Shown piece by piece: positions 43,144 through 52,312 of a stretch of DNA of 64,000 bases. Position numbers and translations under genes: made by a program. This DNA is from Emticicia soli (GTDB lineage: Bacteria; Bacteroidota; Bacteroidia; Cytophagales; Spirosomataceae), in assembly GCF_037860775.1 (NCBI RefSeq), contig NZ_JBBEWC010000008.1, positions 124,001 through 188,000 on the forward strand. The letters are read 5' to 3'. Each line of letters starts with the position of its first letter. Within the stretch, counting starts at the first letter, position 1. The notes under the pieces were generated by a model, which saw nothing but the letters and a program-made list of their open reading frames with translations, made no database searches and was not told where the DNA came from.

Positions 43144-43479
43144 GTAATTGTCGAATTTCGACGGTCCGTCGCACGGTGCAGAATGTCGAATTGCCCTATG
43201 TGCTATCCTAGAAATGCAATCTGATTGTACATCTTGTATATATGGTGGCTAATTGTTTGTTGCCTAAAACATAATGCTAGACAAACAACGTAGTCGACCT
43301 GCGTTTCCAATTCGACAATCTGCAATCGAAATTTGACAATCCTCTACCTTTGCACTTTTCAAAGAACTTTTTATAAAAAGCCCTCTTTTTTGGTAATATT
43401 CAAAGAAATTACAAAACTATTTGCGGTTTTTTACGGCTTTAGCAGACATAGTATATAAAGACAAGAAAAACACTATCTG
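43144..43479. other. Sigma-fecR gap
   Basis: 336 bp, against 48 bp at the second sigma/fecR pair. A 194-bp inverted-repeat element fills it. Downstream is a lone -7-like TACCTTTG (43345-43352) without a -33 partner. Confidence 0.5.
43147..43340. mobile_element. 194-bp MITE-like inverted-repeat element
   Basis: The left arm ATTGTCGAATTTCGA...TGCAGAATGTCGAATTG (43147-43193) is matched in reverse by CAATTCGACAATCTGCA...TCGAAATTTGACAAT (43308-43340), with one mismatch in each half. The left arm carries 15 extra bases, including the hairpin CGACGG-T-CCGTCG, where the right has a single A. No coding content. Confidence 0.65.
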
Positions 43480-44511
43480 ATGAAAAGCCGTAAAGCATTT
43501 GGTAAACTTCTCCAAAAATACCTGGAAGGGAAATGTAGCGAGTCGGAAAGGCAGTTGGTTGAGCAGTGGTACGAACTGATTGACGAAGCCCCAAGACAAG
43601 ACTACACCGAAAAGGAATGGGAAGCGCTCGAATATAAATTATGGCGCAAAATAGAGAGTGAGTCTTTTGAAACAGCCGACGAATCTATTGAATCTTCAAA
43701 ACTTGGTTTTTGGCGTACATACCGCACAGGTATTGCTGCATCGGTAGCTCTTTTAATAGGAGCTGGCGTGTGGTGGTATCTGGGCAATCAAGACACAAAT
43801 CCTGCTACTATAGCTACACAACCAACACAAAGCGAAATCGCTATCCAGGACAACACGTCTTCTAAACCTATCAAAATAGATTTGGAAGACGGAAGTACCG
43901 TAACACTGAGTCCACACAGCCAACTTCAATACCCCAACCATTTTGCTGCGAACAAAAGAGAGGTTCAACTCAGAGGCGAAGCCCTATTTGAAGTGAGTAA
44001 AGACCCCGAAAAACCATTTTATGTAATCACCAACGAAGTAGTTACCAAAGTATTAGGCACCAGTTTTTATGTGCGCTCTGTTGATGCCACAAAAAAAATA
44101 GAAGTAGAAGTTATAACAGGTAAAGTATCAGTCTATGAAAAAGAGAAAGTAAATAATGAAAACCCCGGTGTAGTACTTACACCGAATCATAAAGTTACTT
44201 TTTTTACTGTTGAAAAACATTTCATAACCGGACTAGTCGAAAAACCATTACCACAGATTAAATCAATAAGCAAAAAACCTGAGACCTTTGAGTTTGACGA
44301 TGCACCTATCGGAGAAGTTTTAAACAAATTAGAAAGAGTGTACGGAATTGATATTGAACTCGAAAACGACAAACTAAGTACTTGTCCGCTTACGGCAGAT
44401 ATTACACAACAACCGCTTTACACCAAGCTAGATATTATATGTGCAACCATTAATGGCAAGTATGAAGTAAAAGGAACAACGATTCTGATTAGTGGGAAAG
44501 GATGTGAGTAA
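43480..44511 (+). CDS. FecR-family anti-sigma factor
   Basis: 343 aa. A cytoplasmic N-terminal helical part (about 1-80, EKYLEGKCSESE-like sigma-binding region) leads to one membrane span (GIAASVALLIGAGVWWYL, about 85-103). Outside are the FecR domain (IDLEDGSTVTLSPHSQLQYP, GEALFEVSKDPEKPFYV, VLGTSFYVRS) and a DUF4974 domain at the C-terminus (FEFDDAPIGEVLNKLERVYG, LTADITQQPL). It holds the sigma factor and reads the STN domain of SusC. Same length (343 aa) as the second FecR. Confidence 0.93.
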   Translation: MKSRKAFGKLLQKYLEGKCSESERQLVEQWYELIDEAPRQDYTEKEWEALEYKLWRKIESESFETADESIESSKLGFWRTYRTGIAASVALLIGAGVWWYLGNQDTNPATIATQPTQSEIAIQDNTSSKPIKIDLEDGSTVTLSPHSQLQYPNHFAANKREVQLRGEALFEVSKDPEKPFYVITNEVVTKVLGTSFYVRSVDATKKIEVEVITGKVSVYEKEKVNNENPGVVLTPNHKVTFFTVEKHFITGLVEKPLPQIKSISKKPETFEFDDAPIGEVLNKLERVYGIDIELENDKLSTCPLTADITQQPLYTKLDIICATINGKYEVKGTTILISGKGCE

Positions 44512-44529
44512 TAACAGTAGCATTTTTTA

Positions 44530-44850
44530 AAGAGCATCTATTCAACCTTAATAAACTAACCATCTGTTCAACCTACGGGAGTATGTTTAAATTTCCTAAC
44601 CAGCTATGCAACTTACTCCCGATTTTACCAAGCATTTATTCAACCATAACCATATACCAAGAGTACTTATTCAACCATAGCCAATTTATAAACAACGAGC
44701 GTATTTATTCAACCTTAACCAAATTTACAAAAACAGCGGGCATCTATTCAACCCCATACTAATTTATTTAGCGGCAAGCATCTATTTAACCTTAATAAAT
44801 ATATAAAACAGCCAAGCCTCTATTCAACGCTAACCCAATTGTATGTGTAT
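44530..44850 (+). repeat. Degenerate tandem repeat array (9 units)
   Basis: Nine copies of a TATTCAACC core, usually within GCATCTATTCAACCTTAACC-like units, start at 44539, 44565, 44605, 44637, 44668, 44706, 44745, 44783 and 44821. Spacing is 26-40 bases, with the last four steps 38-39. Between cores the sequence is AT-rich and only loosely conserved (AAATTTA, AACAGC). It lies between fecR and susC, ahead of the susC leader. A single core (TATTCAATC) is at 57809 in the second locus. Confidence 0.7.
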
Positions 44851-44889
44851 GATTAAAAAATAGCTATTTCTTTAACGTAAACAAAAAAA

Positions 44890-44958
44890 GCTGACAATGG
44901 TACCAGCATTGTCAGCCCTACATGCCCCGAATATTTTCACTTATAGTGAAAACAGGGC
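44890..44958 (+). promoter_or_regulatory. Two-hairpin leader of first susC
   Basis: After an A run, GCTGACAATG / CATTGTCAGC forms a perfect 10-bp stem with a 7-nt loop (44890-44916). A second hairpin, TTTTCAC/GTGAAAA with outer GCCC/GGGC, spans 44924-44958. TTCTTACCT then follows, and the start codon is reached as AAATGTATGAAAAAA. The second susC (57894 on) has the same layout with different stem sequences. Confidence 0.65.
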
Positions 44959-45001
44959 TTCTTTTGTCAAATTCTTACCTCCAACAAAATTGTTCAAATG
45001 T

Positions 45002-48000
45002 ATGAAAAAAAGATTACAAACAAGTAAAATCTTGCTACTTGCTATGAAAATTTCTGCTGTTCAGCTTGTATTGGCAATGATTTTCGCTGGTGTTTCGTAT
45101 GCTTATGATTCAAAAGCCCAGGAGTTTTTGAACAAATCCGTTTCATTAAAAGCCGAAAATCAAAGTCTGAGAATGGTGTTGGGTATGATAGAAGAGCAGA
45201 CAGATGTAAAATTTGTGTACAGCTCAAAAGCCATTCATGCCAATCGCAAAGTAAGCTTTATTGCTTCTGAACGAAAACTCTCTGATGTACTCGAAACATT
45301 ATTAAAACCAATGCAGGTAAATTACCGTGTAATTGGTGGGCAGATTATTCTTAACTGGAATGAAGCTAATCAGCCTTTATTAGAAGATATTGAAGCTGCT
45401 GCTATGGAAGAAGACCAACAAACAGCAGCCGTGGTTGATAAACCCATAAAAGGACGAGTAACCGACAAAGACGGCGGCGATGGCCTGCCGGGTGTGAGTA
45501 TTACCATAAAAGGTACAACCCGTGGCGTAACTACCGACGCACAAGGGAATTATAACATCAGCGTGCCTAACGATAAATCGGTACTTGTATTCAGCTTTTT
45601 GGGTTACGAAAAACAAGAAATACCTGTGGGTAGCCGCTCAACTATTAATGTGGTGCTGGGGTCTGACATGCAGTCGCTTGAAGAGGTTGTGGTAGTTGGA
45701 TATGGTACTCAGAAAAAAGCTAACATGACAGGCGCAGTATCAAGCATTGATGCAGCGGCCATAGAAAACCGCCCTGCAAGTAACTTGGCTACTGCTATGC
45801 AAGGCATGAGTCCGGGGCTCATTATTACACGTACAAGCGGCCAACCGGGTGCTGAAGACATAGGTATTCAGATTCGTGGGGCTACTACGGCCAATGGTTC
45901 GGTAAGCCCATTGGTAGTGTTAGACGGGGTAGCTGTGCCAAGCAATACACTACAAACCATGAACCCGAACGACGTTGAGAGCATCAGCGTATTGAAAGAT
46001 GCGGCTGCAGCAGCTATCTATGGTGCACAAGCAGCAGGTGGTGTTATTTTGGTTACAACCAAAAAAGGGAAAGCAGGCAAAGTAACTTTCGATTATCTGG
46101 CACAACAAGGTACCGACTGGTCTATAAACGTACCCGAAAGAATGACATTGCTCGAAGAAGCCGAGTTTGCTAACCTTGCCCGTAAAAACTCGGGTAGTGG
46201 GCCTGAGTATTCGGCTGATGATATTCAACGCATAAAAGATGGTATTCCTTACGTGATTAACCCTGTTGATACGAGTAACTACCTTTTTTATAACCAAGTA
46301 CCACTGGCCGACCAGCTTTTAAGAAAATATTCATCGATGCGTACCCACAACCTTACTGTAAGAGGTGGAACAGATAAGCTAAACTTTTTGCTTTCGGGTG
46401 GCTATTATGGTAAAAGTGGGGTTTTCAAAGTAGGGCCTGATGGCTATAACCGTTACAACCTTCGCTTGAATCTGGGAGCGCAACTGAACCGATATTTCTC
46501 GATTGACACACGTCTGTCTTATACCAACGATAAAACAGAAGCATCATCAGCAGGTCTGAACGGTCAAGGGTTGATTTATCAGATTTACCGTTTACGTACA
46601 CGCACCCCATTCTTTACGCCTGAGGGCCGCTACAATGGTGCAGGCTCTGCTGCTACGGCTTATGCATCGTTAGAGTCTGGCGGATACAACAATTATCGTC
46701 GCAATTATTTCGATGGTGTATTTACCCTGAAAGCAGCCGAACTAGTGAAAGGGCTTACGTTGAGGGCTGTTTTAGGTACACAATACCGCCGTGGTGATAG
46801 AGAAGTATTTGCCCGTACTGTGCCACTTTGGGGTAAATCAAAAATATTGAGCTACCTCAACCAGATAAATTCTTACCAGCTCACCAATCAGCTCACAACC
46901 AACTACAACTTACAGTTTTTAGCTAACTACGACAAAAAAATAGGTAAACATAACCTCGGCTTGTTTGCAGGGTATCAGTGGGAAGATTTCCGCTTTGCTG
47001 AATATGCTACTGGTGCAACCAACCTTGTTAGTAACGACCTGCCAACGCTTAATTTAGGAGACGACAGAACCAAAACCAATAGCCAGAACATCTATGCTTA
47101 TGCGTTTCAGTCGGTATTTGGTAGAGTAAATTATAACTTTAACGACCGTTACTTGCTAGAAGGTACTTTACGTTCTGACGAAAGCTCAAGACTAGCACCG
47201 GGGTATCGTGTAAAAGTATTTCCATCAGCATCAGCAGGTTGGAATATTCACCGTGAATCATGGTTCTCCGACCGCTTGAAATTCGTTTCTGAACTAAAAG
47301 TAAGAGCTTCATGGGGGCGTTTAGGTGGTGCATTGGGTAGTACTTTAGGCTATTACGATTACCTGAACCAACTCAATAGAAGTGCAGGCCTTGTTTTGGG
47401 CGACACTCGTACGTCTTATATTTTTCAGGGTGCAATTCCATCAGCGCAATTATCGTGGGAAACCATCGAGACTTCAAACATTGGTGCTGACCTAGGTTTC
47501 TTGCAAAACAAATTACAGATTAGCGCCGACTATTACGTAAAATATAACCGTAATATGCTTACGCCGCAATTGTTACCGGCTGTAATCGGTATCAGCACAC
47601 CACGTAAAAATAATGGTGAGCTTAAATCGTGGGGTTGGGAGTTAGAAGCCCGTTATCGTGGCACAATTGGTAGCAATTTCTCTTACAACATTGCCGCTAA
47701 CTTGTCAGACAACCAGAATAAACTACTGAGCTTCTCGAATCGTAGAGTTATTGGTGCGGGTACCAATGGCATTATTGAGGGTTATCCTTTAAATACTATT
47801 TGGGGTTATGAAACAGCAGGTTATTTTACATCGGCCGATGAAGTAAAAGCCTGGGCATTTCAGGATAACCGTACAGGCGCAGGCGATATTAAATATATCG
47901 ATAAAAACGGTGATGGCCGCCTGACAATCGGCAATGGTAATGTTGATAACCACGGCGACCTCGTGTTGCTAGGTACAACACAACCTCGTTATCTGTTTGG

Positions 48001-48466
48001 GGTTACACTTGGTTTCCAATGGAAAAACTTCGATTTTACAGCTTTTGTGCAAGGTGTGGGCAAGCGTAATTATCGCCCTACTACCGAAAACATTGCGCCG
48101 CTATTGGTTACATGGAAACAAGCTTTGGGTGTACACAGAGATTATTGGACACCAGAAAACCCTGATGCTTTGTACCCACGCCCATTCGTAGGTGCTACAC
48201 ATAACTATGTATCGTCAGATAAATGGGTGCTAAACGCAAGTTATGCACGTTTGAAAAACATTCAGTTGGGTTATACTTTACCTACTAAATGGACATCTAA
48301 AATCAATATTTCAAGAGCAAGATTATTCTTCTCGGGGCAAGATATACTCACTATATCAAGTCTGGGTAAATTCAAAGGTCTGTTTGACCCTGAAAGCCGT
48401 GACAACGTAGACAACGACTATCCGTTTTTTGCTACGGCCTCAGTGGGTTTAAATCTTTCTTTTTAA
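45002..48466 (+). CDS. SusC/RagA-family TonB-dependent transducer with STN domain
   Basis: 1154 aa from ATG 45002; the upstream open frame to 44897 runs through the leader hairpins and is rejected. Signal region to YAYD (about 35), STN domain (about 46-118), CarboxypepD_reg-like domain (about 149-222, GRVTDKDGGDGLPGVS...), then plug with EEVVVVGYGTQKK (227 on) and a long beta-barrel ending in Phe (SVGLNLSF). It imports oligosaccharides with SusD and, through STN, signals to FecR. All domains are intact. Confidence 0.95.
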   Translation: MKKRLQTSKILLLAMKISAVQLVLAMIFAGVSYAYDSKAQEFLNKSVSLKAENQSLRMVLGMIEEQTDVKFVYSSKAIHANRKVSFIASERKLSDVLETLLKPMQVNYRVIGGQIILNWNEANQPLLEDIEAAAMEEDQQTAAVVDKPIKGRVTDKDGGDGLPGVSITIKGTTRGVTTDAQGNYNISVPNDKSVLVFSFLGYEKQEIPVGSRSTINVVLGSDMQSLEEVVVVGYGTQKKANMTGAVSSIDAAAIENRPASNLATAMQGMSPGLIITRTSGQPGAEDIGIQIRGATTANGSVSPLVVLDGVAVPSNTLQTMNPNDVESISVLKDAAAAAIYGAQAAGGVILVTTKKGKAGKVTFDYLAQQGTDWSINVPERMTLLEEAEFANLARKNSGSGPEYSADDIQRIKDGIPYVINPVDTSNYLFYNQVPLADQLLRKYSSMRTHNLTVRGGTDKLNFLLSGGYYGKSGVFKVGPDGYNRYNLRLNLGAQLNRYFSIDTRLSYTNDKTEASSAGLNGQGLIYQIYRLRTRTPFFTPEGRYNGAGSAATAYASLESGGYNNYRRNYFDGVFTLKAAELVKGLTLRAVLGTQYRRGDREVFARTVPLWGKSKILSYLNQINSYQLTNQLTTNYNLQFLANYDKKIGKHNLGLFAGYQWEDFRFAEYATGATNLVSNDLPTLNLGDDRTKTNSQNIYAYAFQSVFGRVNYNFNDRYLLEGTLRSDESSRLAPGYRVKVFPSASAGWNIHRESWFSDRLKFVSELKVRASWGRLGGALGSTLGYYDYLNQLNRSAGLVLGDTRTSYIFQGAIPSAQLSWETIETSNIGADLGFLQNKLQISADYYVKYNRNMLTPQLLPAVIGISTPRKNNGELKSWGWELEARYRGTIGSNFSYNIAANLSDNQNKLLSFSNRRVIGAGTNGIIEGYPLNTIWGYETAGYFTSADEVKAWAFQDNRTGAGDIKYIDKNGDGRLTIGNGNVDNHGDLVLLGTTQPRYLFGVTLGFQWKNFDFTAFVQGVGKRNYRPTTENIAPLLVTWKQALGVHRDYWTPENPDALYPRPFVGATHNYVSSDKWVLNASYARLKNIQLGYTLPTKWTSKINISRARLFFSGQDILTISSLGKFKGLFDPESRDNVDNDYPFFATASVGLNLSF

Positions 48467-48505
48467 TCAGAAATATCAGGTTCATTATTTAAAAGTACTT
48501 AATAC

Positions 48506-50125
48506 ATGAAATCATTCATAAAACATATAACCTTAGGTGTAGCTGTGTTGGTAGGTGTATCAGCTTGTGATGTAAACCGCTTGCCTGAAACAAATATCAG
48601 CGATGCAACTTTCTGGCGCTCAGAAGCCGACTTAAAGTCTGCTTCCAATTATCTATACACTTTTTTGCCTGTATTTAACCGTGACGATAATTGGTCTGAC
48701 GATGCCTTTGGCTTAGCCTCAAACAATGTGAGCGACGGTTCAAGATTAGCTCCATCAACCGACAACGATAATTATAATATTCCTTATAATTTAATTAGAG
48801 CGGCCAATAATATTATTGAAAAAGCACCTCGTGCCGAAGCAGCAGGGCAAACAGCTATTGACCGCTATGTGGCTGAGGCTCGTTTTTTCAGAGCATGGGG
48901 GTATTTTCTTCTCGTACAGAAATACGGTAGTGTACCTTTAATTCTGAAAACCCTTGACGATGCTTCGCCTGAGTTGTATTCAGCAGCAGCACCTCGTGAA
49001 GAAATCTATCAGCAGATTTATCAGGACTTAGATTTTGCTGCAAGCAAGCTACCTACTCCCACAACACTTGGAAATGCTGATTATGGCCGAATCTCTAATA
49101 CTGCTGCGCTGGCGTTTAAAGCAAGAGTAGCTCTTTTTGAAGGTACTCGTGCAAAATTCCACAATTATGGTACACCAAACTCGCACCTCACTTTGGCAGT
49201 AGCAGCCGCTAAAGCAGTAATAGATAGCAAGCAGCACGATTTATTTGCGAATTATTTCAACCTGTTTCAATATGAGGGCGAAGGCCGCCAGAATCGTGAG
49301 AATATCATTGTTCGGCAATATGGTGTTTCGGCAACTGAGCGTGTGTCTACACATGCCTATTACAGAAGCACCCTGGAAAATGGTAACCTTAGCCCAACCA
49401 AAAGCCTGGCCGATTCTTACCTGATGACCGACGGTTTGCCAACTTCTAAATCGCCTTTGTATAAAACACCTGTTGTATCGCTTGATGTTTTTGCTAACCG
49501 TGACGAGCGTATGGGCGCAACCATCATGAAGAGAGGTGATGCCTACATGGGTACTAAACTTATTTTTGATGTTGCTCCGTTGGTATTCAACAAAACCGGT
49601 TTTACTTTCCGTAAATACTCAAATGTAGATGATTGGGTTACACAAAACTCAACAATGGACCGGGTCGTTTTACGTTATGCTGAAGTATTGCTGACTTATG
49701 CAGAGGCTAAATTTGAATTAGAAGGCCAGATTAGCGATGCAGATTTGGATATTTCAGTTAACTTGTTGCGCAACAGAGCAAAAGTTGCCACTTTAAGCAA
49801 TGCATTTGTAGCTACAAATGGTTTAGATATGCGTGAAGAGCTACGCCGTGAACGCCGTGTTGAACTAGCGCAAGAAGGCTTCCGTTATTGGGACCTCATC
49901 CGTTGGAAAACCGCTGAAACAGAACTGCCAAAGCCTGTTTTAGGTAACTATTTCTTCCGTGACGAATTCGGTACTTCGGTAACTGTAAACCTTACACCAC
50001 AAAATTATATTTTAGTGCAAGATGTTAGCTTCCGTAAGTTCGATGCCGAGAGAGATTACCTATGGCCTATACCAATCAATGAAATATCGTTGAACTCAAA
50101 TCTGAAGCAAAACCCTAAGTGGTAA
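48506..50125 (+). CDS. SusD/RagB-family outer-membrane lipoprotein
   Basis: 539 aa. Lipobox VSAC with Cys at about residue 21. SusD features: FWRSEADLKSASNYLYTF, ARFFRAWGYFLLVQKYGSVPLI (TPR-like), YGRISNTAALAFKARVALFEGT, VLRYAEVLLTYAEAKFEL and the ending LRRERRVELAQEGFRYWDLIRWK ... LWPIPINEISLNSNLKQNPKW. It pairs with the SusC 39 bases upstream as the lid of the transporter. Confidence 0.95.
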   Translation: MKSFIKHITLGVAVLVGVSACDVNRLPETNISDATFWRSEADLKSASNYLYTFLPVFNRDDNWSDDAFGLASNNVSDGSRLAPSTDNDNYNIPYNLIRAANNIIEKAPRAEAAGQTAIDRYVAEARFFRAWGYFLLVQKYGSVPLILKTLDDASPELYSAAAPREEIYQQIYQDLDFAASKLPTPTTLGNADYGRISNTAALAFKARVALFEGTRAKFHNYGTPNSHLTLAVAAAKAVIDSKQHDLFANYFNLFQYEGEGRQNRENIIVRQYGVSATERVSTHAYYRSTLENGNLSPTKSLADSYLMTDGLPTSKSPLYKTPVVSLDVFANRDERMGATIMKRGDAYMGTKLIFDVAPLVFNKTGFTFRKYSNVDDWVTQNSTMDRVVLRYAEVLLTYAEAKFELEGQISDADLDISVNLLRNRAKVATLSNAFVATNGLDMREELRRERRVELAQEGFRYWDLIRWKTAETELPKPVLGNYFFRDEFGTSVTVNLTPQNYILVQDVSFRKFDAERDYLWPIPINEISLNSNLKQNPKW

Positions 50126-50186
50126 TATATAGTAAGAAAGTGTTTTAAAAGTAGAAGTAGATAAATTTTAGTTGTTAATTAAAGGA

Positions 50187-50269
50187 AACCCCAAACCTTA
50201 TACAGGTAATCCTGCCTCCCTTCCCCACAGTTGGGGCGACCCGCGTAGGGAAGGGTCGGGGATGGGGTC
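50187..50269. repeat. C-rich/G-rich palindrome element with an interrupted hairpin
   Basis: TTCCCCACAGTTGGGG is followed by CGACCCGCGTA before the arm resumes as GGGAAGGG; the right end GGGGATGGGGTC matches that of 15232-15321. The 11 extra bases break the second arm of the hairpin. Confidence 0.65.
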
Positions 50270-50312
50270 TTTTTAAGAAGCCTTCTTTCTTCAAATCTCA
50301 TTGTTTTTTTTA

Positions 50313-50341
50313 GGCAGAGACGACATGCTGGCGTCTCTACC
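50313..50341. repeat. GTAGAGAC-type palindrome, copy 6
   Basis: AGAGACG, ACATGCTGG, CGTCTCT flanked by GGC and ACC. The sequence between the arms is the same (one base apart) as in the copies at 36454 and 36562. Confidence 0.75.
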
Positions 50342-50406
50342 TAAATAGTACAATTTTAATAGCTCGCCACACAACCCTTATAAAATCAACCTAACAACCT
50401 AAGCTA

Positions 50407-52287
50407 ATGAAAAAACGATACCTGATATACTGCACAGTACTGCTTATGGCAGTTGCTACAAGCGTTTCGGCACAACTGAATCATTTAAAAGAAGATACAA
50501 AAATGCCTGAACACCCTCGTATTCTGCTTTTGCAGGGCGAAGAAAAAGCTATCCTCAAAAATATTGCCGCAGACCAGAACTGGGCAAAAATCCATCAGGT
50601 TATTATTAACGAAAGTGATGCCTTACTCAATCAACCAACCTTAGAACGCATTCAGATTGGGCGCCGGCTCTTAGATAAATCAAGAGAGTGCCTGCGCCGG
50701 GTGTTTTATCTATCGTATGCCTACCGCACTACCAACAACAAAAAATATCTTGCCCGTGCCGAACAAGAATTACTCAAAGTAGCAGAGTTTAGTGACTGGA
50801 ACCCGAGCCACTTTTTAGATGTAGCCGAAATGACAATGGGCGTAGCCATTGGTTACGACTGGCTCTATCATGACTTACCACAATCTTCGAAAGACATTAT
50901 CAGAGAAGCCATTCTGAAAAAAGGCATTGAGCCTTCGCTTGAAAGCAAAAATAACTATTGGCTCAAAAACTCAAACAACTGGAATCAGGTATGCAATGCA
51001 GGCATGAGCTACGGCGCAATGGCTATTTTTGAAGACAACCCAACTTTAGCCACACAAATCATAGACAGAGCCATCAGTACCATTAAAATACCAATGGGCG
51101 ACTACAAACCCGAAGGCGCATACCCCGAAGGTTATAGTTACTGGGGCTATGGTACGAGTTTCAACGTAATGTTTCTGAGTGCTATTCAGAAAGTACTAAA
51201 CAGCGATTTTGGCTTATCAGAAGCACCGGGATTTCTGAAAACTGCCGGATATTTTCAGAACATGATTGGCACATCGGGCAAAAATTTCAATTATGCCGAT
51301 GCAGGCAATGGTGCAAGCCTTAGTCCTGCAATGTTTTGGTTTGCCAGCCACAACAAAGACAACAGTCTTTTGTACATTGAGAAAAATTACCTGAAAGAAG
51401 GCCCAAAATCAATGGAACGCAATCGCTTGTTGCCTGCAGCCATGATTTGGGGCAAAGATTTATCGCTCGACAACGCCAGTGCGCCAAAGCAATTGCAATG
51501 GGTAGGGCAGGGCAAAAATCCGGTAGCAATGATGCGCACATCATGGACCGACCCTAACGCTATTTATTTGGGTTTCAAGGCAGGTTCACCATCGGTTAGC
51601 CACGGGCACATGGATATAGGCTCTTTTGTGATGGATGCTAACGGCGAGCGATGGTCGATGGATTTTGGTATGCAGGAATACGAATCGCTGGAATCGAAAG
51701 GCATAAAACTATGGGGCATGACCCAGAACTCTGAACGTTGGCAGATATTCCGCTATAATAACCTGGCACATAGCACTTTGAGTTTTGATAAGGAGCTGCA
51801 ACGTGTAGATGGCTATGCAGTTATTGAACAATGGAGCAGCAAACCTAATTTCCTGAATGCCACCAGCGACATGAGCGCCATCTACAAAGGCAAAGCTAAA
51901 AGTGCCACTAGGGGAGTAGCCATTGTAGATAAAAAATACGTTGCCATAAAAGACGAAATAATAAGCGCCGATGCCCCAACAACGGTTCGTTGGGCTATGC
52001 TTACCCCAGCCGAAGTAAAAATAGAAGAAAATGGCACGGCTACACTCAGCCAGAATGGTAAAAAACTGCAATTAAAAGTAGTAGAACCAGCCAATGCATC
52101 CATAAAAACATGGTCAACCGAGCCACCGCACGAGTACGATGCGGCAAATCCGGGCACAACGTTGGTTGGGTTTGAGGTGGCAATTCCGGCCAATGCTAAA
52201 AGTAACCTGACGGTTTTATTGATTCCTGAAGGAACTAAAACCATAACTATAAAGTCGATTCCGGCATTGAAAGAGTGGAACAAATAA
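50407..52287 (+). CDS. Heparinase II/III-like polysaccharide lyase, exported
   Basis: 626 aa. Signal peptide to SAQ (about 22). Residues about 30-350 are an alpha/alpha toroid (HPRILLLQGEEKAIL, NSNNWNQVCNAGMSYGAMA, YPEGYSYWGYGTSFNVMFLSA), then a beta-sandwich with S398-H-G-H-M-D403, the family's conserved His segment, followed by IGSFVMDANGERWSMDFG. The N-N-W-N and SHxH motifs support a lyase acting by beta-elimination on uronate-containing polymers; which polymer (heparin-like, alginate, other) cannot be read. Part of the SusCD operon. Confidence 0.85.
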   Translation: MKKRYLIYCTVLLMAVATSVSAQLNHLKEDTKMPEHPRILLLQGEEKAILKNIAADQNWAKIHQVIINESDALLNQPTLERIQIGRRLLDKSRECLRRVFYLSYAYRTTNNKKYLARAEQELLKVAEFSDWNPSHFLDVAEMTMGVAIGYDWLYHDLPQSSKDIIREAILKKGIEPSLESKNNYWLKNSNNWNQVCNAGMSYGAMAIFEDNPTLATQIIDRAISTIKIPMGDYKPEGAYPEGYSYWGYGTSFNVMFLSAIQKVLNSDFGLSEAPGFLKTAGYFQNMIGTSGKNFNYADAGNGASLSPAMFWFASHNKDNSLLYIEKNYLKEGPKSMERNRLLPAAMIWGKDLSLDNASAPKQLQWVGQGKNPVAMMRTSWTDPNAIYLGFKAGSPSVSHGHMDIGSFVMDANGERWSMDFGMQEYESLESKGIKLWGMTQNSERWQIFRYNNLAHSTLSFDKELQRVDGYAVIEQWSSKPNFLNATSDMSAIYKGKAKSATRGVAIVDKKYVAIKDEIISADAPTTVRWAMLTPAEVKIEENGTATLSQNGKKLQLKVVEPANASIKTWSTEPPHEYDAANPGTTLVGFEVAIPANAKSNLTVLLIPEGTKTITIKSIPALKEWNK

Positions 52288-52312
52288 CAAAATCATTTAA
52301 CCCTGATTCATT

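Larger units (their letters stand above)
50126..50406. other. Intergenic region with two repeat-family members
   Basis: 281 bp between susD and the first heparinase-like gene. Holds the C-rich element (50187-50269) and a GTAGAGAC-type palindrome (50313-50341). No separate promoter was recognised. Confidence 0.5.

Noticed and set aside
44530..44850. CRISPR array
   Set aside because: Repeats are short and degenerate, steps vary from 26 to 40 bases, and no cas genes are near.
44897..45001. N-terminal extension of the first SusC
   Set aside because: It would be encoded by the leader hairpins; the ATG at 45002 aligns with the start of the second SusC.
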